Assembly: GCF_039962255.1 (NCBI RefSeq) | Contig: NZ_JAMPKY010000009.1 | Location: 124,001 to 188,000, forward strand | Reading direction: 5' to 3' | DNA: 64,000 nucleotides | DNA from: Leptolyngbya subtilissima AS-A7 | GTDB taxonomy: Bacteria > Cyanobacteriota > Cyanobacteriia > Phormidesmidales > Phormidesmidaceae | Part shown: positions 52,139 to 61,080 of the stretch, in pieces | How the letters are laid out: each line of letters starts with the position of its first letter | Position numbering within the stretch: the first letter of the stretch is position 1 | Made by a program: the position numbers and the translations under genes | The notes under the pieces: model-generated | What the model was told of the DNA's origin: nothing | The model's input: the letters and a program-made list of their open reading frames with translations, nothing else | The model's database searches: none

Positions 52139-53059
52139 ATGCAAGCCCCGATCGCCGTTCTGTGGATGATGGGGGCTAATGCTTTTCAGGTTTGTTGTAC
52201 GTTTGGGCTAACCCCTGTGACTCCCGCTTCCCCTTCCTTTTCCACCGCGCCCACCGCCCCCCAGGGCATGAAGCCTAGTGTCTTTTGGCGACTGGCCGAC
52301 GACATTCCCAAACCGATGAGCACGGCGCTAATGGTGCTCTCCATTGCGGTGCCCTTTGCTCTGTGGTGGATAGTGGCCAGCCTGGATCTGGTGAATGACA
52401 AGTTTTTGCCCTCACCGATTCAGGTGGCCCAGGCGCTGGGGCGGCTTTGGACGGATGGCTTTCTGCTGGAAGATACCGCCGCCAGCATTATGCGGGTGAC
52501 CGTGGGCTTTTTGCTGGCGGCGCTGGTGTCGATCCCCATCGGCATTGCGATGGGAGCCTTTGCTAGTGTGCGATCGCTGCTCGAACCCATTGTTGGCGTG
52601 GTGCGCTACATGCCCGCCCCCGCCTTCATTCCCCTGCTGCTGATCTATCTGGGCCTGGGCGAAGCACCCAAAATCGCCCTGATCTTTATGGGCACCGTGT
52701 TCTTCAACATCCTGATGATCATGGATGCGGTGAAGTTTGTGCCCAAGGCCCTGCTCGAAACCACCTACACCCTGGGCGGGCAGCGGCGACAGGCGCTGTT
52801 TCAGGTGATTACGCCCTACGTGGTGCCCAACATTATTGACACCTTTCGCATCAACATTGCCACCTCCTGGAACCTGGTGGTGGTAGCGGAGCTGGTGGCG
52901 GCGGAAAACGGTTTGGGCAAACGGATCGTGCTGGCCCAAAAGTTTTTCAACACCGACGAAATCTTTGCCTGCCTGATCATTCTGGGCGTAATCGGCTTTG
53001 CCCTAGATTTATCGCTGCGAGGGTTGATGAAAGCCACTTGTAAATGGGCGATAGATTGA
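52139..53059 (+). CDS. ABC transporter permease (SsuC/TauC type)
   Basis: 306 residues from ATG 52139, 6 bases after the binding-protein gene; an internal ATG at 52268 (MKPSVFWRLADD) may be the true start because the first 44 residues are non-conserved. Six membrane helices, with the family text FLPSPIQVAQALGRL, FLLAALVSIPIGIAMGA, YMPAPAFIPLLLIYLGLGEA and the coupling loop TYTLGGQRRQALFQVITPY. Forms the membrane channel with the ATPase encoded at 53314, although about 250 bases of repeat-containing DNA separate them. Confidence 0.93.
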   Translation: MQAPIAVLWMMGANAFQVCCTFGLTPVTPASPSFSTAPTAPQGMKPSVFWRLADDIPKPMSTALMVLSIAVPFALWWIVASLDLVNDKFLPSPIQVAQALGRLWTDGFLLEDTAASIMRVTVGFLLAALVSIPIGIAMGAFASVRSLLEPIVGVVRYMPAPAFIPLLLIYLGLGEAPKIALIFMGTVFFNILMIMDAVKFVPKALLETTYTLGGQRRQALFQVITPYVVPNIIDTFRINIATSWNLVVVAELVAAENGLGKRIVLAQKFFNTDEIFACLIILGVIGFALDLSLRGLMKATCKWAID

Positions 53060-53217
53060 GCGCTGGCGTTCCCTCAGCTTGTGAGGTGCGCGATAGATCC
53101 CTCGAGATTCTCGCGTTCTAAGATTCACTCCGTAACCCCGTTAAAAAGGGGGCAGGGGGGATCAACCAGGGTATCCCACCTTCTCTATTCATCCTTGAGC
53201 CGACTCAATCTAGCTTT

Positions 53218-53313
53218 GGTGGGCACTGCCCACCCTACGGCGTACCCATCCACCCTCCTACCCATCCACCCTCCTACCCATCCACCCGCCCACCCCTACC
53301 CCCACTCCCCACC
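53218..53313 (+). repeat. Composite repeat: palindrome plus C-rich octamers
   Basis: GGTGGGCA-C-TGCCCACC (53218-53234) is a perfect 8-base inverted repeat followed by CCTACGG and about nine period-8 units alternating ACCCATCC and ACCCTCCT, ending at the ATG of the ATPase gene. The same composite recurs at 55332-55386. It interrupts the operon between permease and ATPase. Confidence 0.85.
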
Positions 53314-54087
53314 ATGCACTTAGAAATCAACAACCTTAGCAAACAGTTCGACACCCGCCAGGGACCGGTGCTGGCGCTCGACGACATCAACATGCACGTA
53401 GAAACGGGCGAATTTGTCTGCGTGGTCGGAGCCTCAGGCTCCGGAAAATCTACGCTGCTGCGGCTGGTGGCAGGGCTAGATATGCCCACGGCGGGGGAAA
53501 TGACGGTGGATGGCCAAGTGGTGACGGGGCCAGGATCCGATCGCGGCATGATCTTCCAGAGCTACACCCTGTACCCCTGGATGTCGGTGCAGAAAAATGT
53601 CGAATTTGGTCTCAAGCTTCAGGGCGTGGGGCCGCGGGAGCGGCGGGAGATGGCCTCCTACTATCTAGACGTGGTGGGGCTGACCAAGTTTGCGCGATCG
53701 TTGCCCAAGCAGCTCTCTGGTGGCATGAAGCAGCGGGTGGCGATCGCCCGCACCCTGGCCTCGCGGCCCAAAATTATGCTGATGGATGAGCCTTTTGGCG
53801 CGCTAGATGTGCAGACCAAGGAGACCATGCAGCAGTTCATGCTCGACCTGTGGAACCGTACCGGGGTGAGCATTTTGATGATTACCCACGATGTCGATGA
53901 GGCGGTGTTTCTCTCCCAGCGGATCTACGTGCTAACAGCGCACCCCGGCACCATTCAGCGGGAGGTGTTTGTGGACTTGCCCAGCGATCGCACCTACACC
54001 ATTCGCCGCGATCGCGCTTTTCAAGACTACCGCGAAGGCATTATGGATCTGCTGCGGGGAAAGACGACGCCAGCCTTAGTGAGCTGA
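53314..54087 (+). CDS. ABC transporter ATP-binding protein (SsuB/TauB type)
   Basis: 257-residue ATPase energising the transporter. Walker A VVGASGSGKSTLLRLVAG (about 36-53), Q-loop FQSYTLYPWMSVQKNV, signature LSGGMKQRVAIARTLA, Walker B KIMLMDEPFGALD and H-loop MITHDVDEAVFLS are complete. The DVQTKETMQQFMLDLW text is typical of the nitrate/sulfonate/bicarbonate family. The gene overlaps no neighbour; the Rieske gene begins 16 bases after its stop. Confidence 0.95.
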   Translation: MHLEINNLSKQFDTRQGPVLALDDINMHVETGEFVCVVGASGSGKSTLLRLVAGLDMPTAGEMTVDGQVVTGPGSDRGMIFQSYTLYPWMSVQKNVEFGLKLQGVGPRERREMASYYLDVVGLTKFARSLPKQLSGGMKQRVAIARTLASRPKIMLMDEPFGALDVQTKETMQQFMLDLWNRTGVSILMITHDVDEAVFLSQRIYVLTAHPGTIQREVFVDLPSDRTYTIRRDRAFQDYREGIMDLLRGKTTPALVS

Positions 54088-54103
54088 TGGGGAGTGAACG
54101 CTG

Positions 54104-55255
54104 ATGGTTTCCAGTCTGCCGCTGCAATGGTCGAAGACCGGCCCCCAAGGGTCCTCACCGGTTCCTCCCGACGTTCACGGGCTGCCAGAACAATTTTTAC
54201 TCACCGCTGACCACTACACCAATCCTGAATGGATTCCGATAGAGCAGCGGGCGATCTTTCGTCGCACTTGGCTCTACGCGGGCGATGGCGATCGCCTTCA
54301 GTCAGGCATGGTGTGGGCCAAGTCGGTGGCGGGCGCTCCCCTGCTGCTCGTTCGAGACAACGATGGCGAGCTACGGGCCTTTTACAACCTCTGTCCCCAC
54401 CGGGCCGCAATTTTGTCGCCCCAAGCGGGCATTCACCCCTGTCAAAAGCTGGTCTGCCCCTACCACGCTTGGGTGTATGACCTTTCTGGAGATTTGGTGG
54501 GTGTGCCCTCCCAAAATCAGTTTCCGGAGTCGTTTGAGAAGCAGAATTTCCCCCTGCGATCGCTGCGGCTAGAGACCTGGTCGGGCTTTATGTTTGTCTG
54601 CTTCGACGACAGTGCGCCGCCGCTAGTCGAGTTTCTCGGCAGCATCCCCGAGCACCTAGGGCAGCACCGCACCCCCGCCACCCAACCCCTGGCGGCCAAG
54701 CAATACACCGTCGCCTGCAACTGGAAGAACTACCACGACAACACCCTGTGCGACTACCACGTGGCGATCGCCCACCGCACCACCCTAAACCAAGTGCAAG
54801 GCCCCATTCGCCGCTACCAGCACCAGCTCGAAGCCTTCGTTAACCTGCTCTACACACCCACTACTGCCGACTGGCAGGCCGAAAACCCTATTTCACCGGC
54901 CCTCCAGGGCCGCAGCCGCGAGGGATTTTTTACCTACGGCATTTACCCTAACCTGCACCTGCTAGGGCTACCCAACGGTCTGTTAGCCTGGCTGCACATT
55001 GAGCCGCTCACCGTCGAGTCTTGCCAAGTTTCCCTAGACCTCTACGGCGACCCCGCATTTTGTCCACCCACCGAAACCCTGCTAGCCGAATTTGAAGCCT
55101 TTATGCAGGAAGACATGGTGCTCACCGAAAGCGTGCAGCAGGGCTACGCCAGTGGTGCCTACACCCCCGGCCCAGTGAATGGCCTAGAAACGCGAATTAT
55201 CCACCAGCAAAAACTGATCTGGGACGCCCTTGTCGCCGTTGGTAGTACCGAATAA
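54104..55255 (+). CDS. Rieske non-haem iron oxygenase, alpha subunit
   Basis: A 383-residue ring-hydroxylating-type oxygenase. The Rieske 2Fe-2S ligands are C97 and H99 (NLCPHRA) and C117 and H120 (LVCPYHAWVYD). The mononuclear iron site is NWKNYHDNTLCDYHVAIAHR, with H218 and H223; the third carboxylate is probably in the FEAFMQEDM region. The family oxidises aromatic rings, but also choline, betaine, carnitine and other N-alkyl compounds. It requires a reductase, which is not encoded nearby. Located 16 bases after the ATPase gene, so it belongs to the guanidine-riboswitch operon. The pairing with a GS-like ligase recalls aniline dioxygenase systems. Confidence 0.92.
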   Translation: MVSSLPLQWSKTGPQGSSPVPPDVHGLPEQFLLTADHYTNPEWIPIEQRAIFRRTWLYAGDGDRLQSGMVWAKSVAGAPLLLVRDNDGELRAFYNLCPHRAAILSPQAGIHPCQKLVCPYHAWVYDLSGDLVGVPSQNQFPESFEKQNFPLRSLRLETWSGFMFVCFDDSAPPLVEFLGSIPEHLGQHRTPATQPLAAKQYTVACNWKNYHDNTLCDYHVAIAHRTTLNQVQGPIRRYQHQLEAFVNLLYTPTTADWQAENPISPALQGRSREGFFTYGIYPNLHLLGLPNGLLAWLHIEPLTVESCQVSLDLYGDPAFCPPTETLLAEFEAFMQEDMVLTESVQQGYASGAYTPGPVNGLETRIIHQQKLIWDALVAVGSTE

Positions 55256-55331
55256 CAGCACGGCTTAAGCACGGGCAAACCACCGTTCGCCCCTACGCGG
55301 AACCCTGGTTGTATAGCGCTAGGATTCCGCT

Positions 55332-55386
55332 GGTGGGCAGTGCCCACCCTACCCATCCACCCTCCCACCCATCCACCTCCCACCCC
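55332..55386 (+). repeat. Composite repeat: palindrome plus C-rich octamers, second copy
   Basis: GGTGGGCA-G-TGCCCACC (55332-55348) followed by ACCCATCC, ACCCTCCC, ACCCATCC, ACCTCCCA units up to the ATG at 55387. Same architecture as 53218-53313. Confidence 0.85.
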
Positions 55387-56124
55387 ATGCCCTCCAACCC
55401 CTTCCTCGGCGTCTGGCAACGCCGCTCCATCCAGTTTGACCAAGGCCCCATCGAAACCAGCCAATCGGTCCTGTGGATTCAAGCCGAAACCTACTTTGCC
55501 GATGTGCGCAGTGCTCCCTTTGCAGGACGGTTGACGCCAGAGCGGTATCGGGCGATGGATTGGCGATCGCGCTTTGACGCCGACCTGCTGGGCTTTGCCG
55601 GCACTTTTAGCTGGACTGAGTCCCCCCCGATCTGCACCTGGCACCATCGCCTTGCCCTTACCCCACGGCAGTGGCCCGACACCAGCAATTATCAATGGCT
55701 GGGGCCAGACGATTTTTTAGAGCATGGCACCTGTGAGGATGACGAGGGCGGCCTCCACCCTTTTGTTGAGCACTGGTATCGCCTTCACCCCGGCCCGGTG
55801 CAGGTGTGGCGTCTGGATCGGTCAGATCAGCAGGGGCAGGCCCTCAGGGTTGGCAACTGGGCCGTCTTGGTGCATCAATGGCGATCGCGCAGCGTCTCCA
55901 GTGGAGAATCGCCCACCATTGCCTCTTTGCAGGATGCTGAGAACTTTCGCGCGTTTTCTGCCACCGCCTGGGAGTATCGGCAGGGCACCTGGCAGGCTCT
56001 GTTTGGCACTGAGGCTAGCCTGGGCGCCCCACCCCGGTGGACGCCGCTGGATTTAGATGACCCGCTCGGCCTGTGGCAGCTAGAGCGATCGGCCCCAGTG
56101 AGCCAGAGCCTAGAGCTTAACTAA
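55387..56124 (+). CDS. HRI1-like protein, function unknown
   Basis: A 245-residue soluble protein (ATG 55387, MPSNPFLGVWQRRSIQFDQG). The beta-rich N-terminus with GVWQRRSIQF and TSQSVLWIQAETYFADVR resembles the HRI1 fold (two lipocalin-like barrels) known from fungal and scattered bacterial proteins of unknown function. It ends LGLWQLERSAPVSQSLELN. No catalytic motif is obvious. It follows the Rieske gene by 131 bases across a composite repeat and may belong to the same operon; a role as small-molecule-binding accessory is speculation. Confidence 0.65.
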   Translation: MPSNPFLGVWQRRSIQFDQGPIETSQSVLWIQAETYFADVRSAPFAGRLTPERYRAMDWRSRFDADLLGFAGTFSWTESPPICTWHHRLALTPRQWPDTSNYQWLGPDDFLEHGTCEDDEGGLHPFVEHWYRLHPGPVQVWRLDRSDQQGQALRVGNWAVLVHQWRSRSVSSGESPTIASLQDAENFRAFSATAWEYRQGTWQALFGTEASLGAPPRWTPLDLDDPLGLWQLERSAPVSQSLELN

Positions 56125-56297
56125 GTATTGAGCCTGGGTATCTGACAAACTCTCGGTGATAAGGTAAAGCCTGACGTTCTAAGGCTATCTCTGGGGGAAT
56201 AGTCGCCCTCATAGGCCGGTTTCTGCTTCAGGATTGGTAGGACAGTCTAGGCAACATCGGCAGAGGTACTGTCAGCATTCAGCACACAGGTCGCGCT

Positions 56298-58367
56298 ATG
56301 AGTCCAAAAGTTCTCCCTGGCCAAAGCTACCCCTTGGGGGCCACCGTCTACGCTGTGGGGGTGAATTTTTGCCTGTACTCCAAACACGCTACCGGTATAG
56401 ACCTGCTGCTGTTTGACGCCGACGACCTCACCGAACCCAGCCGGGTGATTGCTTTAGACCCGCTGTGGAACCGCACGTTTTACTACTGGCACCTGTTTGT
56501 GCCGGGGCTAAAGAGTGGCCAGGTCTACGCCTACCGCGTCCACGGCCCCTTTGACCCAGCCCGCGGCCACCGCTTCGACGCCACCAAGGTGCTGCTCGAC
56601 CCCTACGCCCGCGCCGTGGTCGGCGACGACATCTACGATCGCAGCCGCGCCATTGGCCCCGGCGACAACTGTGCCACCGCCCTCAAAGGAGTGGTGGTGG
56701 ACACTCGCAACTACGATTGGCAGGGCGATCGCCCCCTGCACATTCCCTATTCCAGCAGCGTCATCTACGAGATGCATGTGGGCGGCTTTACCCACCACCC
56801 TTCCTCTGGCCTGCCCGACGAGCAGCGGGGCACCTACGCCGGGCTAATCGAAAAAATCCCCTACCTGCAAGAACTTGGCGTCACCGCCGTGGAGCTGCTG
56901 CCCATCCACCAGTTCGATGCCCAAGACGCCATGCCTGGGAGGGACAACTACTGGGGCTATAGCACCCTGGGCTTTTTTGCCCCCCACCGCGCCTACAGCT
57001 CCCGCAAAGACCCGCTGGGGCCGGTAAACGAGTTTCGCGACATGGTCAAGGCGCTGCACCGGGCCGGCATCGAAGTCATTCTCGACGTAGTGTTTAACCA
57101 CTCTGCCGAGGGCAACCACGAAGGCCCCACCCTGAGCTTTAAGGGCATCGACAACGAAACCTACTACATGCTCGAAGACAACCCCATCTACTACTCCAAC
57201 TACAGCGGCTGCGGCAACACGCTGTCGCCCAACCACGCCGTCGTTGGGCGCATGATTCTCGACAGTCTGCGCTACTGGGTATCGGAGATGCACGTGGATG
57301 GCTTTCGCTTTGACCTGGCCTCGGTGATGTCGCGCGATATGGCGGGCAACCCCTTGGAAGACCCGCCGATTTTGTGGAACATTGAGTCGGAGCCGATTTT
57401 GGCGGGCACCAAGATCATCGCTGAAGCCTGGGATGCGGCGGGGCTATACCAGGTGGGCAGCTTTATTGGCGATCGCTTTGCCGAATGGAATGGCCCCTAC
57501 CGTGACCACGTACGCCAGTTTGTTAAAGGTGACGAGGGTGTGGTGCCCGACCTGGCCGCCCGCCTGCTGGGTAGCCCCGACATTTACCAAAAGCCCAACC
57601 GCGAGCCCAACCGCAGCATTCACTTTGTCACCTGCCACGATGGCTTTACCCTCAACGACCTGGTTTCGTACGACCACAAGTACAACGAGGCCAACGGCGA
57701 GCATAACCGCGACGGTACCGACGCCAACTACAGCTGGAACTGCGGGGTAGAGGGCCTCACTGCCCCGCCTGAGGTCGAGCAGCTGCGCCAGCGGCAGATC
57801 AAAAACTTTCTTACCCTGCTGTTTATGTCCCAGGGCACCCCCATGCTGCTGATGGGCGACGAGGTGCGCCGCACCCAGCGCGGCAACAACAACGCCTACT
57901 GCCAAGACAACGACCTGAGCTGGTTTAACTGGGATGCCGTAGAGAAAGAACAGCCGCTGCTGCGCTTTACCCAGGGGCTAATTCATTTCATTCAAAACCT
58001 GAAGGTGTTTCAGCTCCAGCACCTGCTGCGGGTAACCACCACCTGGCACTACGAACCTCACATTGTCTGGCACGGCACTACCCTCAACCAGCCCGACTGG
58101 TCGGAGCACTCCCGTACCTTAGCCTTTACCCTGCGCTACCCCGACGCCAAGGAGCAAATTCACGTCATGCTCAATGCCTACTGGGAGGCGCTGATGTTTG
58201 ACCTGCCGGGGCTTGGTCCCCACGATCGCTGGCATCGCATTGTCGATACCGCCGTGCCGCCCCCCCGCGACTTCTGCTACCCCGAGGAAGCCCCGGTGTT
58301 TGAAAGCAATCGATACCCGGTGGGGCCGCGATCGACCGTAGTGCTAATGAGCCGGCCGCAGGGTTAG
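56298..58367 (+). CDS. glgX: Glycogen debranching enzyme (isoamylase type)
   Basis: GH13 enzyme hydrolysing alpha-1,6 branches during glycogen breakdown. 689 residues: an N-terminal carbohydrate-binding E-set domain (about 1-150; [19 protein letters not shown]), then the barrel with [37 protein letters not shown], catalytic nucleophile Asp in [12 protein letters not shown], acid Glu in [10 protein letters not shown] and the transition-state Asp in [13 protein letters not shown], and the C-terminal beta domain. Length and motifs are normal. Confidence 0.96.
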   Translation: MSPKVLPGQSYPLGATVYAVGVNFCLYSKHATGIDLLLFDADDLTEPSRVIALDPLWNRTFYYWHLFVPGLKSGQVYAYRVHGPFDPARGHRFDATKVLLDPYARAVVGDDIYDRSRAIGPGDNCATALKGVVVDTRNYDWQGDRPLHIPYSSSVIYEMHVGGFTHHPSSGLPDEQRGTYAGLIEKIPYLQELGVTAVELLPIHQFDAQDAMPGRDNYWGYSTLGFFAPHRAYSSRKDPLGPVNEFRDMVKALHRAGIEVILDVVFNHSAEGNHEGPTLSFKGIDNETYYMLEDNPIYYSNYSGCGNTLSPNHAVVGRMILDSLRYWVSEMHVDGFRFDLASVMSRDMAGNPLEDPPILWNIESEPILAGTKIIAEAWDAAGLYQVGSFIGDRFAEWNGPYRDHVRQFVKGDEGVVPDLAARLLGSPDIYQKPNREPNRSIHFVTCHDGFTLNDLVSYDHKYNEANGEHNRDGTDANYSWNCGVEGLTAPPEVEQLRQRQIKNFLTLLFMSQGTPMLLMGDEVRRTQRGNNNAYCQDNDLSWFNWDAVEKEQPLLRFTQGLIHFIQNLKVFQLQHLLRVTTTWHYEPHIVWHGTTLNQPDWSEHSRTLAFTLRYPDAKEQIHVMLNAYWEALMFDLPGLGPHDRWHRIVDTAVPPPRDFCYPEEAPVFESNRYPVGPRSTVVLMSRPQG

Positions 58368-58450
58368 CGTTCCATGGCTCGGCAGGCTCAATGCTTAGAT
58401 CCTCTACGCTGTCCTGTATCCTAAACCCAGATCAGCCTTGGCTTTCTCCC

Positions 58451-59584
58451 TTGTACCTCACCCATTTATCGCTTAGGCACTTTCGCAACTACGGCGAGCA
58501 GCAGATCGACTTTGCCGCTCCCAAGACCATTTTGGTGGGGGAAAATGCCCAGGGCAAGTCGAATCTGCTAGAGGCGGTGGAGCTGTTGGCGACGCTGAAG
58601 TCGCACCGCACCAGCCGCGATCGCGATCTAGTGCAGCAAGATCAGCCCATGGCCCAAATCACCGCTTCGGTGCGCAAAGATTTGGGCATAGCCGATCTCT
58701 CCCTGGTACTCCGTCAGGCCGGGCGGCGCACGGCCGTTCTTAACGGCGAAAAGCTGCGGCGACAGCTCGACTTTCTCGGCGCTCTCAACGCGGTGCAGTT
58801 CTCTAGCCTCGATCTCGACCTGGTGCGGGGCGGGCCGGGAGGGCGGCGCGATTGGCTCGATACGCTGCTGATCCAGCTAGAGCCGGTCTATGCCCACATT
58901 CTCAGCCAGTACAATCAGGTGCTCAAGCAGCGCAACGCCCTGATCAAAAAATCCTTTGGTGATGACGATAGTGAGCCTGCCCCGGCCTTAGACGCCACCG
59001 AGTTTGCTCTGTGGGATGCCCAACTGGCGGCCCTGGGCACGCGGGTGATTCGGCGGCGGGCCAGGGCGATCGATCGCCTCGCTCCGATCGCCCACCAGTG
59101 GCACCAGGCGATCAGCGGTCAGCGAGAAGACCTGCGCATGCACTACCAGCCCAATGTGCCCATGGCAGAGGATGACCCCCAGGTGATTCAGGCCAGCTTT
59201 TTGGAGAAGATTAAGTTGAGGGCGATCGCAGAACAGCACCAGCGCACCACTTTGGTTGGCCCCCACCGCGACGACATTGAATTCACCATCAATGACACCC
59301 CCAGCCGTCAGTATGGTTCCCAGGGGCAGCAGCGCACCCTGGTGCTGGCGCTCAAGCTGGCGGAGCTGCACCTGATTGACGAGGTGGTTGGCGAACCGCC
59401 CCTGCTGCTGCTTGACGATGTGCTGGCCGAGCTAGATTTGAACCGCCAAAACCAGCTTCTAGAAGCCATTCAAGACCGCTTTCAAACCATCATTACCACC
59501 ACTCACCTCGGCGCCTTCGGCAGTCAGTGGATGACCTCATCGCAGATTTTGACGGTGAAGTCGGGGCGCATTGAGGGCAACTGA
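58451..59584 (+). CDS. recF: DNA replication and repair protein RecF
   Basis: Gap-repair ATPase that loads RecA with RecO and RecR. Start assigned to the TTG at 58451, giving [17 protein letters not shown], which fits family N-termini; the upstream frame to 58391 is not conserved. Walker [37 protein letters not shown], signature [19 protein letters not shown] and Walker [14 protein letters not shown] are complete. 377 residues. Confidence 0.95.
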   Translation: MYLTHLSLRHFRNYGEQQIDFAAPKTILVGENAQGKSNLLEAVELLATLKSHRTSRDRDLVQQDQPMAQITASVRKDLGIADLSLVLRQAGRRTAVLNGEKLRRQLDFLGALNAVQFSSLDLDLVRGGPGGRRDWLDTLLIQLEPVYAHILSQYNQVLKQRNALIKKSFGDDDSEPAPALDATEFALWDAQLAALGTRVIRRRARAIDRLAPIAHQWHQAISGQREDLRMHYQPNVPMAEDDPQVIQASFLEKIKLRAIAEQHQRTTLVGPHRDDIEFTINDTPSRQYGSQGQQRTLVLALKLAELHLIDEVVGEPPLLLLDDVLAELDLNRQNQLLEAIQDRFQTIITTTHLGAFGSQWMTSSQILTVKSGRIEGN

Positions 59585-59642
59585 GGAATCATCATGGTGA
59601 GAGAAACTCCCCCACACCCAAGCTTGATTAGGTGATTGAAGT

Positions 59643-59942
59643 ATGTTTGAAAGGCAGCAAACCTCCCCGACTACTGCTAATGGGCATGCTGTTCCCCCAC
59701 GGCACCGGGCCATTCTAAGTCGAGGGAGTTACTTTAGCTTGTTAAGTCTGGGCAGCGCTGGCAGCATTCTCAGCATTGGCAGCACCGGCAGCATTCTCAG
59801 CATCGGCAGCGCGGGTAGCATCTTGAGCATTGGCAGTGTAGGCAGCATTTTGAGCGTTAGCAGTGCCGGTAGTGTGCTGTCGGTATTGAGTATGGACAGC
59901 ATTCTTAGCGTCTTGCAGTTTTGGGCAGTTCGTCGATTTTGA
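59643..59942 (+). CDS. SILSIGSAG nonapeptide-repeat protein
   Basis: A 99-residue protein. After a hydrophilic lead (MFERQQTSPTTANGHAVPPR) come about seven tandem repeats of the type GSAGSILSI from residue about 36 to 90, each 9-10 residues, with alternating Ser/Gly and Ile/Leu/Val. Such regular spacing suggests a beta-solenoid. Repeats of the same style occur in small unannotated proteins of actinobacteria and cyanobacteria (from memory). The DNA is a 27-base tandem repeat, so the opposite strand is also open. Function unknown. Confidence 0.6.
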   Translation: MFERQQTSPTTANGHAVPPRHRAILSRGSYFSLLSLGSAGSILSIGSTGSILSIGSAGSILSIGSVGSILSVSSAGSVLSVLSMDSILSVLQFWAVRRF

Positions 59943-60472
59943 ATTTTGCCTGGCCCAAGATGGTCAGGTAGTTCATCAAACATTATTTCCAGCTCTTTAA
60001 ACAGCGATCGCATTTGTGGAACCGTCAAAGTCGGATGCTCTGACTAGAGGTTTTCAAATTGGTAGACGGTCTGCACCGCTACGACCGAACCGTAGGGCAG
60101 CCTAATGCCGTTGCGCGGGGTCAAGACCACCATCATCTCGGATTCTAGGGAGCTTGCGGTCTGAAGGCGGAGTTCGGCTTTGGCCAGGGTGAGGAGGGGT
60201 GCTCGCTTGGACGCCAGCACTTTGAGCGGTCACTATGATTCAAACCCCTAGCACTTGTCTGAGACAAAACGCTAGCAACGGTGCGATCAGTCAAATCAGT
60301 CTGTAATTTAGTTTGACAAGAGAAAATTGAGACACTACTCAAAGCGGTTGCAATTTCCATCCTAAGGAGCGGTTAGAAGTAGGGGATTTTACAGCTGAAG
60401 AAGGAGGTTGAGGCCGCTTCGAGTGCTTTAAGGTCTATGCAAGAACTACCGCATGACTAAGGAGACAATCCC
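59943..60472. other. Intergenic region with a possible gene remnant
   Basis: About 530 bases without a confident gene. Minus-strand frames give LESEMMVVLTPRNGIRLPYG continuing SVVAVQTVYQFENL-stop (about 60046-60215) and then SLFKELEIMFDELPDHLG in another frame, protein-like but unassigned, perhaps a degraded gene. The last 100 bases precede the ChaB-like gene and contain its promoter and an AAGGAG sequence at 60459-60464. Confidence 0.4.
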
Positions 60473-60715
60473 ATGCCTTACGAAAATGTAGAAGCTTTGC
60501 CCCAAGATACTCAGTCGCTGCCCCAAGAGGCTAAGCAGATTTTCATGGCAGCTTTTAATGCTGCTTCGAGCGACGGTTTTAGCGAAGACGGTGCCCGCGA
60601 TGTGGCTTGGAGTTCGGTGAAAAACACCTTTGCCCAAGATAGCAATGGCGAGTGGTACTTCAGAGCTGAAGACCGTGATGCCAGAAGCAGCACAGGTACA
60701 ATGCCCGGTAACTAG
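60473..60715 (+). CDS. ChaB family protein
   Basis: 80 residues with the ChaB core PYENVEALPQDTQSLPQEAKQ, IFMAAFNAASSDGFSEDGAR and DVAWSSVKNTF. The family is named after a putative cation transport regulator of E. coli but its actual role is poorly known; many members are stress-induced. The ATG has an AAGGAG ribosome site (60459-60464). A long hairpin at 60798 ends the unit. Confidence 0.88.
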   Translation: MPYENVEALPQDTQSLPQEAKQIFMAAFNAASSDGFSEDGARDVAWSSVKNTFAQDSNGEWYFRAEDRDARSSTGTMPGN

Positions 60716-60797
60716 GCTTGTTTGAGAGTTGGCGTTCTGCACAGTCGTGATATGGGTGCCGCTTAAACTGGCTTCTGGCTGGAGCTTTTAAATGTGG

Positions 60798-60850
60798 AGT
60801 GGGCATTGCTGCGACTAAATTCAAGGTCGTAGTTTTGCCCACTTATTTTA
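60798..60850 (+). terminator. Long hairpin terminator after the ChaB-like gene
   Basis: Outer arms AGTGGGCA (60798-60805) and TGCCCACT (60836-60843) with an inner stem CTGCGAC/GTCGTAG, followed by TATTTTAT. Likely terminator with an imperfect U tract. Confidence 0.65.
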
Positions 60851-61080
60851 TATGAACTAAAATAGAATAACGAAGAATTAAAACATGCTCGACAGGCTGG
60901 AATCCTGACATTTTGCGCTGTCTTAATTCACATTTTGCCTGCTGTAGCTAGCATTAAAATTATGCTTAGTATTTCTGATCTGAAAAGAGCTACTGTCTTA
61001 AAGGTATGCTTTGTTGATTTGGATGTTGCTAGACAAGATTTGCCCATAATAGTTTGACAGTTTTAGTTATTAAACAAGCT
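60851..61080. other. A/T-rich intergenic stretch
   Basis: About 230 bases between the hairpin and the xdhC stop, noticeably A/T-rich, with no coding frame or RNA family recognised. Confidence 0.4.

Noticed and set aside
43276-55386. Octamer arrays as CRISPR
   Set aside because: Units are 8 bases with no spacers of regular length and no cas genes.
59729-60028. Minus-strand frame with LPMLRML repeats
   Set aside because: Shadow of the SILSIGSAG tandem repeat; plus-strand reading has the more regular Gly/Ser pattern, though this is not proven.
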